A stretch of DNA of 51,546 nt, from the NCBI GenBank assembly GCA_964590395.1, contig CAZPVT010000013.1:1-51546 (forward strand). Reading direction: 5' to 3'. Shown piece by piece: positions 1 through 8,215 of this stretch (the stretch's first letter is position 1; the number at the start of each line of letters is the position of its first letter). The DNA is from JAOABP01 sp964590395 (GTDB lineage Bacteria; Hydrothermota; Tepidihabitantia; Tepidihabitantales; Tepidihabitantaceae). The notes under the pieces are model-generated. The model saw nothing but the letters and a program-made list of their open reading frames with translations, was not told where the DNA came from and ran no database searches. Both the position numbers and the translations under genes were made by a program.

Positions 1-31
<31 letters not shown>

Positions 32-81
32 AACTCCCGCTTTAGACAATTTAGAATTTTGCTCTAATAAGGCGGAATCTT

Positions 82-190
82 TTCTGCTGAAGCCGGACAG
101 CAGAAGGAGAAAACTCAATCCGGCAACCGCGGCACCGAGCGGAAAAACGGGTGTTGCCATCCTTGGTGCCGGAATGGCAAAGAAAAGGAG
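82..190 (+). promoter_or_regulatory. Structured leader upstream of first gene
   Basis: Several short perfect inverted repeats crowd the 5' side of the first gene: TTCTGCTG (82-89) with CAGCAGAA (98-105); GCCGGA (92-97) with TCCGGC (119-124); GGCAAC (122-127) with GTTGCC (153-158) enclosing CCGC (127-130) and GCGG (139-142); GGCACC (131-136) with GGTGCC (165-170); TTGCCAT (154-160) with ATGGCAA (174-180). Many of these pairings exclude one another, and the last stem ends just before the AAAGGAGG ribosome site at about 183-190. That is the geometry of an RNA switch, but I do not recognise a known riboswitch class. The region could also be decayed coding sequence. Confidence 0.35.
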
Positions 191-196
191 GTTGTT

Positions 197-1807
197 ATGT
201 ATCGGACCGCTCTAATCTGTGCCACAATTCTGGTGGCAACCATTTATGGGTGGGAACTAAGAGCACCGGTGCCTTTTGATTTTTATGTGAATGCCCATTC
301 TGTAATTACCCATCCTGCTGATAAACGGTGTTATATACCTGACTCATTGTATACGGTGTGGGGGATATTCCATTATGAATACGATGAGGATACTACTATA
401 CCTGATAGGGACACTGCGACAGCTTTACTTTATTACTCTTCCAGTGGCGATTCGTGGTGTGTGGTTGACACATTTTTTGCCGAAATTATGGAGCGAACTG
501 CGATGACATTCCAATGGATAGAGAGTCCGGTGTTATGGATTGTCTGTTCTGAGCGGTCGCCCAATGAATCTGAGCGAGAAAATCTTCTCTACTCTTACAA
601 TCTAATAGAAGAGGTTCAGGACTGGGAGGATATTGACAGTTTCAATGTAAGACCGCGTCCTGGATTGGCGTTTCGTCCCAACCCTCAATATAATCAGCAG
701 TTACAGCCGATTCCGGGCTGGCTATACTGTCTGCCTGGTGGGTCTAATCGGTTCTGGCGTTACTGGATACCGAGTTCAAAACCGGTTGCTGTGAACGGTA
801 TTTATCCGCCACAGGGTTCGCTGATTGCTGATCAGACACCGATCTTCATCTGGCAAGATGAGCCATCGGCAATTCAATACCGGCTGGTTGTCTCAACTGA
901 CCCAGAGTTTTTAAATATGGTGATTGATGTTACCACTGCCAGACCCAGGTATCAGGTTGATACAAAGATGGCAAATGGCATCTATTACTGGAAAACCGCC
1001 TACCAATCATCTCACCGCAAGTGGGTCTGGAGTCCGGTTCACGGTTTTCAACTTCAAGGTGGCTGGGAGCGCCTTCCCGATATTCCTGATACTGTAAGAG
1101 ATGGTTCTGCACTGGCTTATGTTAAAAATTTATTTGGCTTAGACGAACGCCTTGTTGCCCTGGTCGGTGGTGGAAGCACCCGCAACTATATTTTTGACCC
1201 AAGAGCCAACAGATGGGAAGGCTGGCATAGCACATACAGTGCTCAGAACCCCGGAACATCCCTTACTGCCCATCGATGGCAAACTTCTTGTGATCACCCC
1301 TGCTTTGCCATCTTTGGTGTGGAGTCAGACAGCGTTCGTTTTCCTCACATTCACTTTGAGTGGTACGGTTTTAGGGAACTGCCTGAGCCTCTTGGCCCGG
1401 GTGCCAGTATTGCAATGTCAGGATTAGATACTCTAACTCGTACCGCGTACCTTTATTTACTTTCCGGCAGCGGTTTGAATAATTTCTGGCGACTGCCAAT
1501 TTCGGTTTACGAGGGTGAGAAAATAAGTAATAGCAGTGGCAGTCAGGGTGAACCTGGTCAAAATGCTGTAAATGTCCGGTTTCATCCTGTGTCTAATGGT
1601 ATTGCGATTGATTATGAACTCAACAGCCCTGTCAGGGTAAAGGTAAAGGTTTATGATGCGACCGGCAGGCTGGTAAAAAATATCTACTCTGGTTATCAGG
1701 GTTCTGGTTTTCATCGTTTAATCTGGAATCCCGGAGTCTCGGGCGTCTATTTCCTACTGCTTGACACGGGCGATAATCAGGTTAAACTTAAAGTGGTTAT
1801 AAGATGA
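197..1807 (+). CDS. Secreted protein with C-terminal sorting-like domain
   Basis: A 536-residue protein of unknown function. It starts with a signal-peptide-like hydrophobic stretch (residues 2-18) and has a strong AAAGGAGG ribosome site before the ATG. Residues about 200-285 resemble a fibronectin/Ig-like module (a 'P..G..I.D..P.F.W' opening and a 'G.YYWK.AY' strand). Residues about 290-440 have a kelch-like feel (WERLPDIPDTVRDGSALAYV, then FDPRANRWEGW). The last 85 residues form the FlgD-like/T9SS-type A-like C-terminal module (VKVYDATGRLVKNI, then LIWNPGVSGVYFLLLD) that is common on exported WOR-3 and Bacteroidetes-type proteins. It is probably exported to the cell surface. The next gene, 18 or more bases downstream, is of the same style, so the two are likely co-transcribed. 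Confidence 0.75.
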   Translation: MYRTALICATILVATIYGWELRAPVPFDFYVNAHSVITHPADKRCYIPDSLYTVWGIFHYEYDEDTTIPDRDTATALLYYSSSGDSWCVVDTFFAEIMERTAMTFQWIESPVLWIVCSERSPNESERENLLYSYNLIEEVQDWEDIDSFNVRPRPGLAFRPNPQYNQQLQPIPGWLYCLPGGSNRFWRYWIPSSKPVAVNGIYPPQGSLIADQTPIFIWQDEPSAIQYRLVVSTDPEFLNMVIDVTTARPRYQVDTKMANGIYYWKTAYQSSHRKWVWSPVHGFQLQGGWERLPDIPDTVRDGSALAYVKNLFGLDERLVALVGGGSTRNYIFDPRANRWEGWHSTYSAQNPGTSLTAHRWQTSCDHPCFAIFGVESDSVRFPHIHFEWYGFRELPEPLGPGASIAMSGLDTLTRTAYLYLLSGSGLNNFWRLPISVYEGEKISNSSGSQGEPGQNAVNVRFHPVSNGIAIDYELNSPVRVKVKVYDATGRLVKNIYSGYQGSGFHRLIWNPGVSGVYFLLLDTGDNQVKLKVVIR

Positions 1808-1831
1808 GCAATAGACGCTGAAGGGGTGAGG

Positions 1832-3205
1832 ATGAAAAGGCTTTTGTTATTGCTCTTACCTTCCGTCCTTTTTGCTCAGGTTGAGGTGGAGACTATAATT
1901 AAGTTGCCCAAATTCCTGGACAACGGGTACTATCTTCCCGAATTCAACAAACTGTATGTTCATGGCGATAGTGGTCTTTTTGTTGTTGACTGTTCAACCT
2001 ATCAACTTTTGACCGTGATTCCGGATAACTTCAGAGGAAGTTATATCTTTTTCCACTATGACCGGGCGAGAAACAGACTGTATTATAACGCTGGATGGCA
2101 GGACTATGATACCACAGTTATAATTGATGTAACCGCGGATACGGTGATAAAACGAATTCCAGCCTGGTCTAAAGACAGGTGGGCATATAATTCCATCCTT
2201 AACCGTTTATACTTTACGGTTGGACCGCTGAAGGTTTTTGACTGTTTTACCGACTCAATAATCAAGGTGATTCAACCGCCGATTCCCGGCTATTCATTTA
2301 GGGTAGCGACCTGGGATTCAGTTGGGAACAGGCTTTTTGTCAGCCTTGATGGGTTTCAGACGCCTGGTTATATAGCGGTCTATGACTGTAACACCGATTC
2401 GCTTCTCACGCTCATTTACCTGCAGGGAACAGCTGCAGCATATTGTCTGAATTTTAACTATCAGTTCAAAAAGGCTTACTTTACTGGAAACTCAATACTG
2501 GGTTGCATACCTTACCCGGGTGTGATTGACATCAGCAGTTGTCAATACCTCAGGTGGTTTCCCATTATTTCTGTGGCCAGTGCCGGTGATTTTGTTGCTG
2601 TTGATACATTTCTTGACAAGGCTTACATTCTTGGGGCGAGAGAGGAAAGGGGGCGCGTGATTAGTGGCGCGATTGTTATTGACTGTGCCACCGACTCAAT
2701 TATCAAATGGATAACGCTCAGAAGGGTACCTGGCTGTCTGATAACCTGGATTCCCTGGAGCAACCGGATTTATTGCCCGGCTGCCTGGGATTCAATGTAT
2801 GTGATTGACTGTCGCACCGATTCAGTTATCGCCGTTTTCCCCTTCAGGGATGCAGAGCGTGTAAGGTGTTATACGCCCTGTGATTTTCAACTTGATCCTT
2901 TGCGCCGTCGTGTCTTTGCCCTCGGTTGTGACAGCAATGCCCAGAGTGTGTATGTATTTAAGGATGTTATGCCCGGGGTGGAGGAGAAAAAGACCGAGAC
3001 CGCGATGCCTGGTGAGCCAACTATCTTCCGTAACACCGTTTACCTTAATAGAAAGAGCCATGCATTACTGTTTAACGCCAGTGGCAGAAGGGTGCTTAAA
3101 CTTAAACCCGGTGTTAATGATGTCCGGTTTCTTGCGCCCGGGGTCTATTTTATCAGAAATCAGACAGGGGACTCAAAGGCAACCAAAGTGCTTATCACCC
3201 GGTAA
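1832..3205 (+). CDS. Secreted beta-propeller protein with sorting-like tail
   Basis: A 457-residue protein. I chose the ATG at 1832 over the in-frame GTG at 1826 because it follows GGGGTGAGG and directly begins a Lys-Arg plus Leu-rich signal peptide (MKRLLLLLLPSVLFAQ). The body is built of YVTN/40-residue-like repeats, each carrying an 'xDCxTDSxIxxI' element (CFTDSIIKVI, DCNTDSLLTLI, DCATDSIIKWI, DCRTDSVIAVF), which indicates a beta-propeller. The C-terminus (about 400-457) is a short sorting-like module ending in GVYFIRNQTGDSKATKVLITR. Its ligand is unknown. It follows the previous gene by 24 bases and is probably in one transcript with it. Confidence 0.75.
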   Translation: MKRLLLLLLPSVLFAQVEVETIIKLPKFLDNGYYLPEFNKLYVHGDSGLFVVDCSTYQLLTVIPDNFRGSYIFFHYDRARNRLYYNAGWQDYDTTVIIDVTADTVIKRIPAWSKDRWAYNSILNRLYFTVGPLKVFDCFTDSIIKVIQPPIPGYSFRVATWDSVGNRLFVSLDGFQTPGYIAVYDCNTDSLLTLIYLQGTAAAYCLNFNYQFKKAYFTGNSILGCIPYPGVIDISSCQYLRWFPIISVASAGDFVAVDTFLDKAYILGAREERGRVISGAIVIDCATDSIIKWITLRRVPGCLITWIPWSNRIYCPAAWDSMYVIDCRTDSVIAVFPFRDAERVRCYTPCDFQLDPLRRRVFALGCDSNAQSVYVFKDVMPGVEEKKTETAMPGEPTIFRNTVYLNRKSHALLFNASGRRVLKLKPGVNDVRFLAPGVYFIRNQTGDSKATKVLITR

Positions 3206-3241
3206 GACTTTTCTGCCTAAATCTTAAGTGGTACCAATTTT

Positions 3242-3560
3242 TTAACCTATAGGTTAAATTTTAAAGAGCGGTTATTTTGGTTTATCTTATTGAAAAACAG
3301 TTGGTTAACTATAATTTTGCCGTTTTTTAGACCCCATCCCCGGAACCGTATCCCTGACGATTTTGCAGGTGATGGCTGGCAGGGTTCTGAAAGCGGTTCA
3401 GGATAGGCTGGATTGGGTGATTTGGGCTGGAGAGGTGTGGGTGGTTAGGCGATGGCTTGGGATAGTCATTTTCTTGTGGGTGGTGGCGGTGGTTTTCAGC
3501 AGGGTTTGGGGCGCGGTTTTTGTGATGGTGAAGGAAGTGGTGCTGGCTGTGACCGGGGCA
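3242..3560 (+). repeat. G/T-rich intergenic element, copy A
   Basis: This 423-base gap between the propeller gene and mmdA has an ordered structure. It opens with a perfect 16-base palindrome TTAACCTATAGGTTAA (3242-3257), followed by about 75 bases of A/T-rich DNA. A C-rich block ACCCCATCCCCGGAACCG (3331-3348) comes next, and then about 200 bases in which the plus strand is almost devoid of C and dominated by G and T. The same order of modules occurs at 28133-28435, with shared words such as CAGGGTTCT and AGCAGGGTTTG. Short hydrophobic (plus strand, 3363-3563) and Thr/Ser/Pro-rich (minus strand, 3398-3589) open frames exist here but look like by-products of base skew. A structured RNA, a repeat family, or a tiny membrane peptide are all possible. 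Confidence 0.45.
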
Positions 3561-3582
3561 TAAGTTGTAAGCGGTGCTTTAT

Positions 3583-3611
3583 TTGACAAGTGGTTATTAG
3601 ATTTTTACTAT
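3583..3611 (+). promoter_or_regulatory. Probable sigma-70-type promoter for mmdA operon
   Basis: The -35 is TTGACA (3583-3588), followed by a 17-base spacer and a -10-like TACTAT (3606-3611). Transcription would begin near 3618, leaving a leader of about 11 bases. There is no purine-rich ribosome site between it and the ATG at 3629. Confidence 0.5.
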
Positions 3612-3628
3612 GAGTTAATTATAAAGTT

Positions 3629-5182
3629 ATGGCAGAACTGGAACGGATTAGAGAGGAACTGAAAAAACGTAATGAGCAGGCTTTGAAGGGCGGAGGAGAG
3701 GAGCGGATTAAAAAGCAGCATGAGGAGGGTAAACTTACCGCGCGGGAGCGGCTGGAGATTCTTTTAGATAAGGGGAGTTTTGTTGAGCTGGATCGGCTAC
3801 GGGTCCACTCCTGCACCGATTTCGGGATGGATAAGAAGAAAATTCCCGGCGATGCGGTGGTCACCGGTTATGGTACAATTCACGGCCGGCCGGTGGCGGT
3901 TTTTTCACAGGATTTTACCGTTTTTGGCGGGACGCTTTCTAAGGTCTTCGCAGAGAAGGTGTGTAAGATAATGGATCTGGCGATGAGGGGGGGGATGCCG
4001 GTGATCGGATTGAATGATTCGGGCGGAGCAAGGATTCAGGAGGGGGTGGAGAGTCTGGGTGGTTATGCGGAGATCTTTCTGCGTAATACGTTGGCTTCAG
4101 GGGTGATTCCGCAGATTTCCGCGATTATGGGTCCGTGCGCGGGTGGTGCGGTCTATTCACCGGCGTTGACCGATTTTATCTTTATGACCGAGAGAACCAG
4201 TTATATGTTTATTACCGGTCCGGAGGTGATTAAGGCGGTTACCCGGGAGGAGGTGACCAAGGAGAAACTGGGTGGAGCAGATACCCACAACTCGGTTTCC
4301 GGAGTGGCACATTTTAAGGATATTGATGATCGGGACCTTTTGTTGCGAATCAGAAAGCTTATGACCTATTTACCGCAGAATAATCGGGAGAAACCACCCC
4401 GAATTGTATCGAAGGATCTACCGGACCGTGATACCGAGGGTATCGAGAATATTATGCCCGATGACCCGCGTAAGCCGTATGATATGCTGGAGGTGATTTT
4501 ACGGGTCGTGGATGAGGGCAGTTTTATGGAGGTACAGAAGGACTGGGCAAAGAATCTTGTTATCGGGTTTGCCCGAATGGATGGAAATGTGGTGGGGGTG
4601 GTGGCGAATCAGCCGAAGTTTCTTGCCGGCTGTCTGGATATTGATGCTTCGGTAAAGGGGGCAAGGTTTGTTCGGTTCTGCGATGCGTTTAATATTCCGA
4701 TCGTGACATTTGTGGATGTGCCCGGTTTTCTGCCCGGGACGAGTCAGGAGTATGGTGGCATCATCCGGCACGGAGCAAAATTGCTTTATGCCTATTGTGA
4801 GGCAACCGTGCCCAAGGTTACGGTGATTACCCGTAAGGCTTACGGCGGTGCTTATGATGTGATGTCCTCCAAGCATATCCGGGGTGATTTTAATTTTGCC
4901 TGGCCCACCGCAGAGATTGCGGTGATGGGTTCAGAGGGTGCGGTTAATATTATTTTCCGTAAGGAGATCAGCGAGTCCAGTAATCCGGAGGAGACAAAGC
5001 GGAAACTGGTGGCAGAGTATGAGAAAAAGTTCAGTAATCCGTTTAAGGCGGCAGAACTGGGATACATTGACGAGGTTATAGAGTTTCGCGATACAAGGCG
5101 TAAGATCATTCAGAGTTTGCGGATTCTGGAGAATAAGCAGTTAAGTAATCCGTGGAGGAAGCACGGGTGTATTCCGTTGTGA
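3629..5182 (+). CDS. mmdA: Methylmalonyl-CoA/propionyl-CoA carboxyltransferase subunit
   Basis: A 517-residue biotin-dependent carboxyltransferase of the crotonase-fold acyl-CoA type, full length for the family. It moves a carboxyl group between biotin and propionyl-CoA/methylmalonyl-CoA, either in propionyl-CoA carboxylase or in the decarboxylase/transcarboxylase complex. Visible hallmarks are the acyl-CoA oxyanion-hole segments SGGARIQEGVESLGGY and GPCAGGAVYSPALTDFIFM, the C-terminal-half segment PGFLPGTSQEYGGIIRHGAK, and the conserved ending NPWRKHG. The mutase and epimerase genes follow directly, which fixes the substrate as methylmalonyl-CoA. No biotin carboxylase, biotin carrier or decarboxylase membrane subunits lie in the window, so direction (carboxylation or decarboxylation) cannot be told. 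No ribosome site is evident before the ATG. Confidence 0.93.
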   Translation: MAELERIREELKKRNEQALKGGGEERIKKQHEEGKLTARERLEILLDKGSFVELDRLRVHSCTDFGMDKKKIPGDAVVTGYGTIHGRPVAVFSQDFTVFGGTLSKVFAEKVCKIMDLAMRGGMPVIGLNDSGGARIQEGVESLGGYAEIFLRNTLASGVIPQISAIMGPCAGGAVYSPALTDFIFMTERTSYMFITGPEVIKAVTREEVTKEKLGGADTHNSVSGVAHFKDIDDRDLLLRIRKLMTYLPQNNREKPPRIVSKDLPDRDTEGIENIMPDDPRKPYDMLEVILRVVDEGSFMEVQKDWAKNLVIGFARMDGNVVGVVANQPKFLAGCLDIDASVKGARFVRFCDAFNIPIVTFVDVPGFLPGTSQEYGGIIRHGAKLLYAYCEATVPKVTVITRKAYGGAYDVMSSKHIRGDFNFAWPTAEIAVMGSEGAVNIIFRKEISESSNPEETKRKLVAEYEKKFSNPFKAAELGYIDEVIEFRDTRRKIIQSLRILENKQLSNPWRKHGCIPL

Positions 5183-5185
5183 TAT

Positions 5186-6859
5186 ATGGGTGGTGGTAAG
5201 GAGAAAAGGCAGGAGTTGAGGTCAGCGCTGGAACGTTGGGAGGAGGAGGTTGTAAAACCCGCGATTCAGAAGTTACCGGAGCGTAGGCAGGATTTTAAGA
5301 CTGTATCCGGGATTGATGTCCGGCGGGTTTATACGCCTCTGGATTATGATACGGAGCGTTATCTTGAGGATTCCGGGTTGCCCGGAGTTTTTCCTTTTAC
5401 GCGGGGTGTTCAACCGACGATGTATCGGTCAAGGCTCTGGACGATGCGCCAGTATGCCGGTTTCGGTTCCGCCGAGGAGACCAACAGGCGTTATCATTAT
5501 CTCTTGAAGCAGGGGCAGACCGGGCTGTCAGTGGCATTTGATCTGCCGACCCAGATGGGTTATGACTCTGATAGCCCGTGGTCAAGGGGGGAGGTGGGGA
5601 AGGTTGGTGTTGCCATATCTACGGTTGAGGATATGGCAATGCTGTTTAGGGATATTCCGCTTGACCGGGTTTCTACCTCAATGACGATCAACGCTACCGC
5701 GGGGATTGTCCTGGCGATGTACTGCGTGGTGGCGGAGAGGCAGGGGGTGGCGTTGTCCCGGTTGCAGGGGACAATTCAGAATGACATCCTAAAGGAGTAT
5801 GTGGCAAGGGGTACCTATATCTTTCCCCCGCGGGAGTCGCTGCGATTGGTGACTGATATTATCGCTTGGTGTGCCCGGGAGATGCCAAAATGGAATACGA
5901 TGAGTATTTCGGGTTACCACATCCGTGAGGCAGGAGCGACCGCGGTTGAGGAGGTGGCGTTTACTCTGGCGAATGCGCTGGAGTATGTGCGTGCAGCAGT
6001 GGATAGGGGGTTAGAGGTGGACCAGTTCGCCCCCCGGCTTTCATTTTTCTTTGCTGCGCATTCCAATATCTTTGAGGAGGTGGCAAAGTTTCGGGCGGCA
6101 AGAAGACTCTGGGCAAGATTGATGTGGGAGAGGTTCAATGCCTCAGATGATTCCTGCAAACTGCGGTTTCATACCCAGACCGGTGGTGTAACGCTGACCG
6201 CCCAACAACCGGAGAATAATATCATCCGCGTTGCCTATCAGGCGCTGGCAGCGGTGTTAGGCGGGACGCAGAGTCTGCATACCAACTCCCGGGATGAAGC
6301 GCTTTCTCTGCCCACAGAGGAGTCGGTAACAGTTGCCCTGCGAACCCAGCAGATTCTGGCTTATGAGACCGGGGTGGCTGATACGGTTGATCCGCTGGCT
6401 GGGTCTTTTTATGTCGAAAGTTTGACCGAGCAGATTGAGATGGCGGCAAGGGAGCTGATTGAGGAGATTGAGCGGCGTGGCGGTGCGGTGCGGGCGATTG
6501 AGCAGGGGTTTATTCAGGAGAGGATTGCGGAGAGTTCTTACCGTTATCAACAGGAGGTGGAAAGAGGAGAAAGGGTTGTGGTTGGGGTGAATAAGTTTCA
6601 GGATGCGGTTGAGCCGGCTATGAGGTTGTTGAGGGTGGATGAGCAACTGGAGACAAGTAGGAGAGAGTTACTGAGGCTGTATCGTCAGCAAAGAGATAAC
6701 CGGCTGGTAGAGGAGAGATTAAGGGCGGTGAGTGAAACTGCACGGGGTGAGAACAATCTGATGCCCGCAATTCTGGCTGCGGTAAGAGTTGGGGCAACAC
6801 TGGGTGAAATCAGCGATGCTTTAAGGCAGGTTTTTGGTGAGTATGACCGGATGAGGTAG
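5186..6859 (+). CDS. Methylmalonyl-CoA mutase, catalytic (large) subunit
   Basis: A 557-residue catalytic TIM-barrel half of the adenosylcobalamin-dependent mutase that interconverts (R)-methylmalonyl-CoA and succinyl-CoA. Family segments seen include PFTRGVQPTMYRSRLWTMRQYAGFG near residue 70-95, LPTQMGYDSDSPWSRGEVGKVG, the CoA-channel region TMTINATAG-like (STSMTINATAGIVLAMY), GTIQNDILKEYVARGTYIFPP, and QTGGVTLTAQQPENNIIRVA followed by GGTQSLHTNSRDEALSLPTEE. The protein stops after the linker, so the roughly 130-residue B12-binding domain (DxHxxG) is absent and must be a separate gene elsewhere. It starts 3 bases after mmdA and is followed 14 bases later by the epimerase, in one operon. Confidence 0.93.
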   Translation: MGGGKEKRQELRSALERWEEEVVKPAIQKLPERRQDFKTVSGIDVRRVYTPLDYDTERYLEDSGLPGVFPFTRGVQPTMYRSRLWTMRQYAGFGSAEETNRRYHYLLKQGQTGLSVAFDLPTQMGYDSDSPWSRGEVGKVGVAISTVEDMAMLFRDIPLDRVSTSMTINATAGIVLAMYCVVAERQGVALSRLQGTIQNDILKEYVARGTYIFPPRESLRLVTDIIAWCAREMPKWNTMSISGYHIREAGATAVEEVAFTLANALEYVRAAVDRGLEVDQFAPRLSFFFAAHSNIFEEVAKFRAARRLWARLMWERFNASDDSCKLRFHTQTGGVTLTAQQPENNIIRVAYQALAAVLGGTQSLHTNSRDEALSLPTEESVTVALRTQQILAYETGVADTVDPLAGSFYVESLTEQIEMAARELIEEIERRGGAVRAIEQGFIQERIAESSYRYQQEVERGERVVVGVNKFQDAVEPAMRLLRVDEQLETSRRELLRLYRQQRDNRLVEERLRAVSETARGENNLMPAILAAVRVGATLGEISDALRQVFGEYDRMR

Positions 6860-6873
6860 AAAAAGGAGGTGTT

Positions 6874-7287
6874 GTGATTAAAAAGATTGCCCACATTGCG
6901 ATTGCGGTGAATAGCATTGATGAAGCGGCAAAATTTTATGCCGAGCAACTGGGGTTGAAACTCACCGGTAAAGAAACGGTTCCGCATCGGAAAGTAACGG
7001 TTGGGTTCATTGAGGTTGGGGAGACCAAACTGGAATTGGTTCAACCGGACACACCTGATGCACCAATTGCTAAATTTCTTGCTGAACGGGGACCAGGGTT
7101 GCACCATATCTGTTTTGAAGTTGATGACATCGAGGCGGAGTTTAAAAGACTGAAGGATGCCGGAGTGCGAATTGTTGATCCTGAGCCACAATCGGGAGCC
7201 AATGGAACGAAAACATTTTTTATCCATCCTAAGTCAACCGGTGGGGTTTTAATTGAGTTAAACCAGCGGGTGAGGGATAACCGATAG
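6874..7287 (+). CDS. mce: Methylmalonyl-CoA epimerase
   Basis: A 137-residue vicinal-oxygen-chelate protein that interconverts (S)- and (R)-methylmalonyl-CoA, linking the carboxyltransferase and the mutase upstream. It has the two beta-alpha-beta-beta-beta halves of the family. Likely metal ligands are His in IAHIAIAVNSIDEA, Gln/Glu in the middle (TKLELVQPDTP), His in GPGLHHICFEVDD and Glu in GGVLIELNQR. The start is GTG, chosen because a perfect AAGGAGG precedes it by a few bases. The stop codon lies inside an inverted repeat that probably ends the operon. Confidence 0.92.
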   Translation: MIKKIAHIAIAVNSIDEAAKFYAEQLGLKLTGKETVPHRKVTVGFIEVGETKLELVQPDTPDAPIAKFLAERGPGLHHICFEVDDIEAEFKRLKDAGVRIVDPEPQSGANGTKTFFIHPKSTGGVLIELNQRVRDNR

Positions 7288-7306
7288 TTTTCGGAGTTCG
7301 GTTATC
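7276..7306. terminator. Inverted repeat between convergent mce and era
   Basis: A perfect 9-base inverted repeat, GATAACCGA (7276-7284) and TCGGTTATC (7298-7306), with a 13-base loop. It overlaps the mce stop codon and lies 28 bases from the convergent era stop. No long T-run follows (ATCTCTCTTT), so it is at best a weak or bidirectional terminator. Confidence 0.5.
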
Positions 7307-7333
7307 ATCTCTCTTTACCCAGGCGAAATGGGT

Positions 7334-8209
7334 TTAAATCTTATAGACCGTCTGCCGGATAAATGATTCGTTACGACGCCAGTTTTTTGCCACCTTCACC
7401 CAGAGTTCTAAATAGACCGGTCGAGCTAAAAATTGCTCAATTGCCTCACGGGCAATTGAGCCAACCTTTTTCAGCGCCTTGCCTTCTTCGCCGATCAGAA
7501 TCGCCTTCTGTGATTCCCTTTCCACATAGATTACCGCACGGATATAGTCTTTGCGGTTAGGGCGTTCTTTAAACTCTTCGATAACAACGGTGGTTGAGTA
7601 CGGAATCTCTGCTCCATACCGGTTAAAGATCGTCTCCCGAATCAGCTCCGTGACAAAAAACCGTTCGGTTCGTTCTGACAGTTGGTCCGGAGAATACAGT
7701 GGCGGTGCGCTGGGGAGTAAGGAAACAATCCCCGCCTTTAGGTCTTCGACGCCATCACCGGTTAGGGCAGAGATCACAAATATCTTCTGGAATCCCTCTT
7801 GAGCACACCGGTCAACGATCGGCAAAATGGAAGGTTTAGCCACCGTGTCAATCTTATTAATCGCAACTACTGCGTTATAGTTTTTTATCAGCTCCAGATC
7901 ATCGTATACCGGCTCGGTAGCATCAAGCAACAGCAGTAAGGCATCGGTTTCGGCGATCGCCCGGTCGATTTCTTCTTTCATTAACCGTTGCAGGGTATAT
8001 TTCGGATCAAGAATACCTGGTGTGTCAACCAGGAGTAACTGATAGTCTTCTCCGGTGAGAATTCCAAGAATGCGATGACGTGTAGTTTGGGGTTTAGGAG
8101 TAACAATTGCTAACCGTTGTCCCAAGAGCCGGTTGAGTAGAGTCGACTTGCCTGCATTAGGTCTTCCAATTATTGCCACATAGCCAGCGCGGAAATTTTC
8201 TTTCCCCAC
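7334..8209 (-). CDS. era: GTPase Era
   Basis: A 291-residue 16S rRNA-binding GTPase that acts late in 30S subunit assembly, at the usual length for the family. The G domain has GRPNAGKSTLLN (G1, about residue 16), PQTTRH (G2 region), DTPGI (G3) and NKID (G4). The C-terminal third is the KH domain (VIYVERESQKAILIGEEGKALKKVG). The start is GTG, 6 bases after the accA stop, so it is the last gene of the KOW-porV-accA-era run. Confidence 0.95.
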   Translation of the reverse strand: MGKENFRAGYVAIIGRPNAGKSTLLNRLLGQRLAIVTPKPQTTRHRILGILTGEDYQLLLVDTPGILDPKYTLQRLMKEEIDRAIAETDALLLLLDATEPVYDDLELIKNYNAVVAINKIDTVAKPSILPIVDRCAQEGFQKIFVISALTGDGVEDLKAGIVSLLPSAPPLYSPDQLSERTERFFVTELIRETIFNRYGAEIPYSTTVVIEEFKERPNRKDYIRAVIYVERESQKAILIGEEGKALKKVGSIAREAIEQFLARPVYLELWVKVAKNWRRNESFIRQTVYKI

Positions 8210-8215
8210 AAGCTT

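Noticed and set aside
3363..3589. Short hydrophobic (plus) and Thr/Ser-rich (minus) open frames
   Set aside because: Both arise from the G/T-only composition of the tract, lack ribosome sites, and have no conserved motif. A tiny membrane peptide cannot be wholly excluded.
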